Origin: Harmonia axyridis
Lineage: Eukaryota; Arthropoda; Insecta; Coleoptera; Coccinellidae
Assembly: GCF_914767665.1 (NCBI RefSeq)
Contig: NC_059505.1
Coordinates: forward strand, 26,533,506 to 26,597,505
Length of the DNA: 64,000 bases
Direction of reading: 5' to 3'
The notes beneath the pieces were generated by a model. It saw only the letters and a list, made by a program, of their open reading frames with translations. It ran no database searches and had not been told where the DNA came from. The number at the start of each line of letters is the position of its first letter. Positions within the stretch are counted from its first letter, which is position 1. The translations under genes were made by a program, and so were the position numbers. Below are positions 57,330 to 64,000 of this stretch, piece by piece.

Positions 57330-57850
57330 ATTAACAAACGCTGAGGCTAATAGGGCTATCGGAATGCTACAGGGTGGCCTAACTTAGGTTGTTGTCGCTA
57401 TGTCCAAGAACCATCCATTCCGAGGGGGTAGTGTTGTGGTATGGGCCGGGATATGTTTCAACGGGCGCACAGATCTACACATTTGTCCTGGGAATATGAC
57501 CGCCTTACACAATAGGGAGCATGTCATTGACAACGTTGTGCCAAATTTTCACTCTGCTATTGGTGAAACTTTTCGATTTTTAGACGATAACGCTAGACCG
57601 CACCGTGCAACCATATTTGAGAATGCGCGCGAGGAGGATTTGAATTGCATAGAACATGCATGGGATATGCTCCAAAGAAGATAAGATAATCATCAACCTA
57701 CCCCAGAGTCCTTAAATGATCTGAAAGAGATTCTGCCCCGTTTATGGAACCTAATTCTTTTGGCTCTGGTGTTAAAGGATTCGTGATGAATTGTCAAACA
57801 ACATTACTGAACAGAAATGTCAACAGAACCATAGACAACAACCATCGAAA
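57330..57850 (+). mobile_element. Tc1-like transposase remnant with internal deletion
   Basis: NAEANRAIGMLQGGLT (near 57340) is the transposase N-terminus and is joined within 20 bp to the catalytic region: GGSVVVWAGICFNGRTDLHI, then FLDDNARPHRA (second catalytic Asp), NCIEHAWDMLQRR and NDLKEILPRLW near 57715. About 100 codons between them are missing, as is the SPDLNP segment. Inactive. Confidence 0.75.
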
Positions 57851-57925
57851 CATCTTATGCACCTAAAAAAAAAACAGTTACATTAATTTCGAGTCACTTT
57901 GTATAGTGGGTTAAGGATGACATAT

Positions 57926-58993
57926 AATAAGGTGTAGTTAAAAGAAATCCTTAATTTCTGCGCAAAAACAAAGCTTTAATTACTATAGTTAGAACGATCC
58001 GATTTAGGTCATTTTTTATTCGATAACTTGTTGCCATTTTGAAGGTAGGTACCTAATATCATTATGCCTCTCTTATAGAAGCCCTCGTCCCTATTGGCAA
58101 AAAATTGAGATTGTCGTTTCTCACAAGACTCTGTTAAAACGAATTTATCACCAGCAAAATTGTTAGCCATGAACAGGAACAGATAGTAATCCCTTGGTGC
58201 CAGGTCCAGACCATAAGGCGAATGCATAAGAACCTCCCAACCAAGCTCCTGGAGCTTCAGGCGAGTCAGTATCAATGTGTGGACCTGGTGTTTTTCCTTC
58301 TCTATTGACCAAAGCTGGCTGCTTCTGGGCGATTGCTTTTTTCAGACGGTTCAATTGTTGACAGTGCAGTTCTGAGTTAACAGTTGTGCCATTGGGGAGC
58401 AGCTCATAGTAGATATTTTCCTGCCAATTCCATCAAATACACAGCAAAACCTTCCTTGACCACCGTTTTCACTGGCTCACCGCGTTTCGACCACGACCGT
58501 TTTCGCTTGACGTTGTCGTGAGTGATCCACTTTTCATCACCAGTCATCAATCGCTTCAAAAATCGGTTGATTGAGCATTGATTCGTATATGGACTAGACA
58601 ATGTCCATGATTTTATCGACATTTTCGACAATTGGCCTTCCAGTGTGTGGTGCATCTTTAACATCGGAATCACCGGAACGGAATCGACGAAACAAAAATT
58701 ATGTAATATCAGGGCCATAAACACTATTTACCACCTGCCTGGCATTTTTACTTTCAACGAAAAAAAGCTGTAAAGTATAGAGTACCTATTTTATTTTTGC
58801 TAGTGACCATTTTTGACGCGCGCTTAAACTAGACTGACTCAACTGATCACCAAAATATCATAAAAGTTTTTCTAGTACGAAATCTCTTCTAAAGCCATCT
58901 AATAGAACCCTATCGGACTTATAAAACGCTAGATACAGATAACTAAAACCATCTTTTGGAAAAATAATGGATTTCTTTTTACTACACCTATTA
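57926..58993 (-). mobile_element. Decayed mariner, SETMAR/Hsmar-like
   Basis: The inverted ends GGTGTAGTTAAAAGAAATCC (57931) and, on the minus strand, GGTGTAGTAAAAAGAAATCC bound it. The minus strand reads FLKRLMTGDEKWITHDNVK (near 58560), RKRSWSKRGEP, RLKKAIAQKQPALVNREG (near 58340), LQELGWEVLMHSPYGLDLAP and DYYLFLFM (near 58200), and QFFANRDEGFYKRGIM (near 58090), the mariner order. Frameshifts separate these blocks and the N-terminus is degraded. Flanked by TA-rich sequence. Confidence 0.85.
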
Positions 58994-59955
58994 TTTTGTA
59001 CGAAACGGAGCAAACTAAATATGCATTATTTATTATAAGTTAGGAAACTGTGTCCTATGTTGTAAATGTAAATAATTGGAAGAAAGGTGATCTAAACTTG
59101 AAACTTTGAGGGCCCATATTACTTTCAAATTAAGATATCGCGATGAGTTTTGACTTCATATTTGTACTCTGGGGACCAAATTATTAAAAAAGACTGAGCG
59201 ATTGAAGCTAATTCATCCCAGGTCGGTAATAATTTCATCAAGTTCAGTAAAGGTTTAATATATTCGTTTTTGCATGTTTCCCATGTGACGTTCAAACTGG
59301 AAATTGCATAACAGTCGTAGACGTTGGAGTTGCTTATCGCCCGTGTTTTTCTGATAATAATAATACGTTCCAGATTAAATAAGATTAATAGATCTCACTG
59401 AACAACTTTTACTGGTGAGGTGAGAGGAGCTTAATCACTCAACTGTGTTATATGGAATGGCACAGGGTCTCCAACGCTGTCCGAAATGAAACAGGAGACA
59501 CCCGTACTTGCACTACACACCTACTTAGGTACAGGGTGTTTCACGTAAGCGGGTCACTGGGTTTTGTGGTTTATCTTTCGAGCAAAATTGGAAAGTGACC
59601 CATCAATACGAAAGTATTTTTCACGGGCTATCCAAATTAGTTATTGGAAAAACTATCGAACCAAGGCATGGAAAGTTATTGAGGAAAAACTGTTTTCCAA
59701 AAAAAAAAAAAAAATTAATTTGACTGGTTTTCAAAATATGAAGGTCTGTAGACAATTCCTCCAATGGTTTCTCCATTTGAACTTCCAGTTTTCAAGAAAA
59801 TGGAAATTTTTTTCTGCAAAATATACTTCATAATATTTTTTCATATTTTCTGAATTTTCAATCGATTCTGAATCCGAATATGTAAATAGAATGGTAATTT
59901 TTCATTTATTTCAAGCAATTCCGTTCAAAATCAAATTTTTATAGAACCAGAGAGA
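58994..59955. other. Interval without recognised gene
   Basis: About 960 bp. Nothing supported except an ACAGGGTGTTTCACG block at 59532, which resembles the CAGGGTG termini of other elements here; no partner end was found. Confidence 0.4.
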
Positions 59956-59959
59956 GGAA

Positions 59960-60158
59960 GCTTAATGATCACTTTTTTTGGTGAGTTATTCGCTTAACCT
60001 ACTGTTGAAGTTACTTAGTATATACTCAAAAAATATTCCATCAATATTCAAACGTCTTTCAGAGCTAATCGTGAACGCTTAATGATCACTTTTTTTGGTG
60101 AGTTAATCGCTTAACCTACTGTTGAAGTCACTTGGTATTAGCTCAGGGAATATTCGTA
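59960..60158 (+). repeat. Tandem duplication, 117-bp offset
   Basis: 59960-60041 and 60077-60158 share GCTTAATGATCACTTTTTTT and CGCTTAACCTACTGTTGAAG with few changes. The downstream part of the first unit (ATCAATATTCAAACGTCTTT) reappears only at 61153, beyond the Crypton-like ORF. Confidence 0.8.
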
Positions 60159-60398
60159 AGTAATATCATAAGGGCATCTAATTTTTCCGAAAAGAATCGA
60201 AAAAACACGTTGCTAAGTAATATTTTGACAAGAAGCATGAGTGCTGGTGGCAACAAAAATCCGAGTCGAAGACGAGGATTTTTGCACCTGCACGAATGCT
60301 TTTTGTCAAAAAATATTACTTTGCAATGTGTTTTTTCGATTTTTTTCACAGGAAAAATTAGATGCCCGAATGGTATTTGACAAGACTATTTCCTGAGT
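60142..60398. mobile_element. 257-bp foldback, ~120-bp arms
   Basis: The arms are best in the inner part: GGGCATCTAATTTTTCC at 60172 and its inverse at 60351-60367, then TCGAAAAAACAC, AATATT and CAAAAATCC, meeting near 60270. The weaker outer part runs to CTCAGG / CCTGAG. Two mirror-image open frames on opposite strands (60132-60380, 60143-60349) are products of the palindrome. Confidence 0.75.
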
Positions 60399-60493
60399 AA
60401 CAGATTATTCTGCATGCATTACCTATGTATAGGTATTAATTTGAAAACAGATACTCAATTTCATTTCATCCAAAATACTAAAAATTTAATTAT

Positions 60494-60886
60494 TTATGGT
60501 ACAATTAAAATATAAATTGCAATTTTGGTACACGGTAGGGGAATTGTTTGAAAGATAATGTCTTTAAATGGGTCAAAAATTATTTTCCACTTCACAAAAT
60601 ACATTTCTTGCATTTTTTTTGCAACGGTGTTCCACATTGTCTTCACAACTAGTTCTTTGTAATTTTCACCGTTTTCCTTCTTCATATTCCACGCCCAATC
60701 TTTCAGAATTAGGTTTAGTTGTTCTAAAGTTGTGTTTTCCATAAGCTCATAGTTCTTTGCTTTGCAGAATGTCATGAACTGTTTCCATATTGAAGTATGA
60801 GTTCTGAGGGTATTATACGGTATACTTTTCTCAATCGCCAGATCAATATTAGACGAAGAATCGCTTCCAAAGCGACTCATTTTCAC
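60494..60886 (-). CDS. Crypton/DUF3504-type tyrosine-recombinase-like N-terminal ORF
   Basis: The 130-codon frame reads SIPYNTLRTHTSIWKQFMTF, then CKAKNY, TLEQLNLILKDWAWNMKKEN and GENYKELVVKTMWNTVAKKM, ending FDPFKDIIFQ. This matches the helical core-binding (SAM-like) N-terminal domain of Crypton-type recombinases and of the host proteins derived from them (ZMYM/QRICH-like). The catalytic Arg-His-Arg-Tyr domain is not found within the window. The last ~15 codons are unlike the family, so a splice site or truncation near 60540 is likely. Upstream, 60890-61140 is less AT-rich and could hold its promoter. It could be a transposon copy or an exon of a host gene; a transposon copy is more likely given the context. 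Confidence 0.55.
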   Translation of the reverse strand: MKMSRFGSDSSSNIDLAIEKSIPYNTLRTHTSIWKQFMTFCKAKNYELMENTTLEQLNLILKDWAWNMKKENGENYKELVVKTMWNTVAKKMQEMYFVKWKIIFDPFKDIIFQTIPLPCTKIAIYILIVP

Positions 60887-61154
60887 GATATAAGCTGACT
60901 AACTAGCACTTGACAATAAAATCAGAAAAAATTGTTGAGCGTCGTTTTCTGGTGTCCTTGGAGATTATAATTACGTTTGTTTTCAAAGGTATTGTAATTT
61001 TTGGTGACAACAACTGTCAAGTTTTGCCGCGGGTAAACGCGAATAAACTGCTGACAGGTCCTGCCAAACAGTTTTTCCACCTAGAAACCATTTGTAATTC
61101 AAAATTGCGCGTTTCTGATTGGTGCAAATTACGACGAGGGAAATAGTCACTTAC

Positions 61155-61590
61155 ATCAATATTCAGACTTCTTTCAGAGTTTTTCTCGAAATCTCTTAGA
61201 GATTATTCCGCGAAATTAAGGAATTAACAAATATTTGATAGGGTACTCGGAAAGGTAGGCCATTCAATTCAAACAACCGTTGGTTATGTAGGTACATCTA
61301 TATTATGGTGCAACATTGGCTTCTTCTTCAGGATGTCAAAAATATGAAACATTTAAAATTATTCATTAAAATCAGAAGTTCAAAACTTAAGAAGTTGCTG
61401 ATGCCATATTTTCAAGAGGTTAATTACCCACATTTAACTAAGAAGTTGTGTAAAAGACATCAAGGAAAATACAGGTATATATGTAGGGTTTTTATATCGT
61501 TGTCTAGGGGTTTATATAAAAGGCCACCGGAACTTAACTATTGTTTATTTACACTTTGTACAATCTTCGTCAATTGAATGTACAGCCACT
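61155..61590. other. Interval without recognised gene
   Basis: 61305-61577 is open in one plus-strand frame (starting MVQHWLLLQDVKNMKHLKL), but it resembles nothing I know and is followed directly by the tandem repeat. Confidence 0.35.
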
Positions 61591-61830
61591 GAACTTTCGT
61601 CTATTGTCTATCGAAGCTATTTTATTCCGTCTAACTGTTAATAGTCTAATTATCGAATTATTCGCGTTGATCCGTCTATGTCTAACGTCGAATTATCTTA
61701 CTCGCTGCGTCTACTATTTTACGTCGAATCATATGCGTCTATCACGTCGAATTCTTTAACCTTTCCCCGTCTAATCTGTAACGTCGAATCCTAACTATGT
61801 CCGTCTACTATCTTACGTCGAATTCCACCC
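61590..61830 (+). repeat. Degenerate tandem repeat, CGTCTA / ACGTCGAAT
   Basis: About seven units of roughly 30-40 bp, each CCGTCTA-like, a short variable stretch, then TTACGTCGAAT or TAACGTCGAAT. Best conserved at 61670-61830. CpG content is locally raised compared with the flanks. Confidence 0.7.
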
Positions 61831-61934
61831 TCGTTCCTGTATCGTACTTCAGTCTCTGTTTTAAGTCTCAAGACTCTCAAGTACCTCTTCCCCTTACGTC
61901 TCTCATCGATAAATCTGCATGGTGCAACCTTTTA

Positions 61935-62088
61935 GCCCCGGTGCACACATACGACTTTTGCAGTTACGACACCGTTGCTGTGTCGTACTTGCGGCCTGTG
62001 GTACAAAGAATCAAATGGGAGCATGCACACTAGCGTACGACATCGCAACGGTGTCGCAACTGCAAATGTCGGATGTGTGCACCGGGGC
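61935..62088. mobile_element. 154-bp palindromic MITE with TTA target duplication
   Basis: GCCCCGGTGCACACATACGA at 61935 is mirrored by GCCCCGGTGCACACATCCGA read from 62088; similarity runs about 53 bp inward (CGACACCGTTGC). TTA flanks both sides (61932-61934, 62089-62091), as for PIF/Harbinger elements. Strikingly GC-rich compared with its surroundings. Confidence 0.8.
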
Positions 62089-62242
62089 TTAGGGTCGATC
62101 ATAGAGAAAGGAGGAAAAGAGTGACGACTCAGCGGTAAAATAAATAAGCGTGATTGTGGCGACCTTATGGGCAGGGTATGGAACTAATGATGTTGATTCT
62201 GCGCATTTGGCGCCTTATTATTTCATAATTCGAAACAACTCA

Positions 62243-62334
62243 CAAGTTGAATGAAAACCTGCACCGAAAATTGTGAAAAAACTGTAATATCAATTACAGT
62301 TTTTTCAATATTTCAGTGAGGTTTTGCATCCAAC
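62243..62334. repeat. 92-bp palindrome
   Basis: AAGTTGAATGAAAACCTGCA is mirrored by AAGTTGGATGCAAAACCTCA from the other side; the perfect inner stem GAAAAAACTGTAAT closes on a 4-base loop. Confidence 0.75.
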
Positions 62335-62700
62335 TTAATTTTTACTTAAGTAATAATACTCAACGAATTTTGACATACTTTTTATTGCACATAATTATAC
62401 AAATTGATATTTGTGAACAGAAATTAATGAAATAATTGAATCAAATTATAAATATATCGTATTTTACCACTTAAATATTAAAGAAGGAAACATTTCATTT
62501 TAAGATTGACAATAAAATAATTATTTTTGTGATTACTGACGAATATCCAGGAAATCGAAAGATTGAATGGAATCTTCAATTCTTTGGCAGAACTCCAACG
62601 TAAGCCTTTTGAAACCTGGAACAAAGTGAAAAATTGATGGTGATCCTGAAGAGACTTTTATTGAAAGTATATAAGGCGAAAGCCATAGAACAATATGAAA
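62335..62700. other. Interval without recognised gene
   Basis: AT-rich, no repeat or coding signal identified. Confidence 0.5.
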
Positions 62701-62724
62701 ATATAGCTCCGTTTTCTTAAATCG

Positions 62725-63241
62725 TCACAACTGCTCCCTTAGACATTTAGGTACTAATAAAAAAAAATTTCTCTTTGTTAAATGACTCTTTTTCTTGATA
62801 TCAATTTGATTTAAAATGCCTGGTCTTTTCTTCACAAAAAGGAAAACAGTATCAGTATTCGGTTGGTTATTTCTGATCCTATCTGAACTTGAATGTGTTA
62901 AACTAGTACTCGGCACACAATTAATTAAATTATTCTGATCTTAAAGCAGTGCATAATTTGGAAAATCTGGCAGGGATGAAGGTAAAAGTCTGGTTTTAGG
63001 TGTATTGAAAAAATTGTCCTCACTGATATGGTCCCCACATATTTTACTCATACTCATATTAATATTTGCTGGATAGAACAGCTTCAATTGCTTTATCCCA
63101 TTCAAAAATTCTAGTTGGAGGTCTAAAACAGTGCTTGTTCGTGGTTGAACCCCTGACAATTTTGGATGCAACATGATATGATATGATAAAATGCTGATCA
63201 GTTATGACAAAAGGTGCTTTATATTTATAATTATCATACAT
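62725..63241 (-). pseudogene. Broken THAP-domain copy
   Basis: Minus strand. One frame gives CFRPPTRIFEWDKAIEAVL (near 63140-63070). After a frameshift another gives INMSMSKICGDHISEDNFF and TPKTRLLPSSLPDFP (63060-62960). This is the second half of a C2CH THAP zinc finger: W near the middle, C-x2-H (CGDH), F, and the closing AVPT-like LPDF. An in-frame stop at 62941-62943 is followed by further open sequence (VPSTSLTHSSSDRI) to 62725. The first two zinc ligands are not found. Either a P-element-type transposase remnant or a dead host THAP gene; I cannot tell which. Confidence 0.5.
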
Positions 63242-64000
63242 ACGAAAAAACTAGAAGATATATGCCTAAGATTCTTCAATGCTTCGCCAGCAAATATTCA
63301 AACGGAGGAAAATTTAAAAAAATCCGAAAAATACATACCTACATGATCATTTAATTCAACTGGAACCCTCTAAAATTTAGGACTTTTTTATGTAAAGAGT
63401 TTTTGACATTGTTTCATTTGTTCTTTTCTTGTAAATGAAAACCTTCTGAAATAAAGATGTTATTATTATTAACAAACTTGAACCTGCAAGAAAATAAGAA
63501 TCAGGAGAGAACTGAAACACAAAAGAGAGGTTGGAATTTAGAATTTACGCCGAAAACATTTCATCATTTACAGTTACAGTAGATAAGGATGAAATATGTT
63601 TTTGTGTGAAATAGCGATACATTAGTTCCTAACCCTGTCCCTCGGGTCGCTAGCATCAAGATTTCAAACGACTCTTCGCAGTCGTCAGTCTTCTCTTTAT
63701 TTGTCTATGGGGTCGATCGTGTAGTTCTCGTTTCGTAAAGTCAGTAGCGTATCATTCAGTCGGGTGTTAAGAATTTGGATCCCACATATATTTCATCCAA
63801 TCATCAGCGAATAAAATCTTCAAAACTCTTTAATATAACATTTCTTTTCTTTAAGGTGAACTCAAAAATACAGAACATGAAAGAATGAAAATATGAGGAA
63901 AAATAATCATTCATACAGCATTATCATGCAACAACAATGGAAAGATGAAATACATAACTATTTATGTATTTGCCTTTGCAAAGCTTCGACAAATTTTCCA
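63242..64000. other. Right edge of window
   Basis: No gene or repeat recognised in the last 760 bp. Confidence 0.5.

Noticed and set aside
60132..60380. Two mirror-image open frames on opposite strands
   Set aside because: They arise from the palindromic foldback and have no coding features.
1..64000. CRISPR arrays, tRNA or rRNA genes, viral genes
   Set aside because: No regularly spaced direct repeats with unique spacers, no cloverleaf with box motifs noticed, and no viral-type proteins; the retro-element seen is a non-LTR type.

Overview
The window is a stretch of an AT-rich insect nuclear genome, by eye about two thirds A+T. Exons are separated by GT-AG introns, and most non-coding DNA is decayed transposons and short palindromic repeats. 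The protein similarities and the abundance of Tc1/mariner remnants suggest a holometabolous insect, possibly a beetle; the order is a guess.

Two host genes can be rebuilt completely and lie tail to tail. The first, on the plus strand (6540-40891), is a Patched-related (Ptr / patched-domain-containing) twelve-pass membrane protein. It has eleven coding exons whose phases all join into one 1071-residue frame. Three introns of about 7.5, 12.7 and 7.5 kb hold most of the repeats. The second, on the minus strand (56418-45386), is Rif1, the replication-timing and DNA-repair factor. It has fourteen coding exons joining into 2285 residues: an N-terminal helical-repeat region over ten exons, one 3396-bp exon coding a disordered region, a SILK/RVNF docking pair for protein phosphatase 1, and a conserved C-terminal domain. 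A perfect E2F-type site lies about 220 bp upstream of the Rif1 start.

Layout: 1-6539, upstream DNA with small repeats and one copy of a ~415-bp repeat; 6540-40891, Ptr, with introns carrying mariner copies, TIR elements and large foldbacks; 41700-45270, the intergenic gap, holding a Tc1-like element and a degenerate non-LTR retrotransposon with a MITE inserted in it; 45386-56418, Rif1, with MITEs in two introns; 56650-64000, a transposon-rich flank with a short unassigned ORF, Tc1-like and mariner remnants, a Crypton-type recombinase-like ORF beside a foldback, a degenerate tandem repeat, a TTA-flanked palindromic MITE and a broken THAP-domain copy.

The most unusual content is the set of long inverted-repeat elements. 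At least three (23819-25399, 29153-29990, 31755-32538) share CAGGGTG-type termini but differ inside; one is almost entirely a hairpin. The Crypton-like ORF and its neighbouring foldback appear to sit inside one copy of a 117-bp tandem duplication. I see no CRISPR array, no tRNA or rRNA gene and no viral gene.
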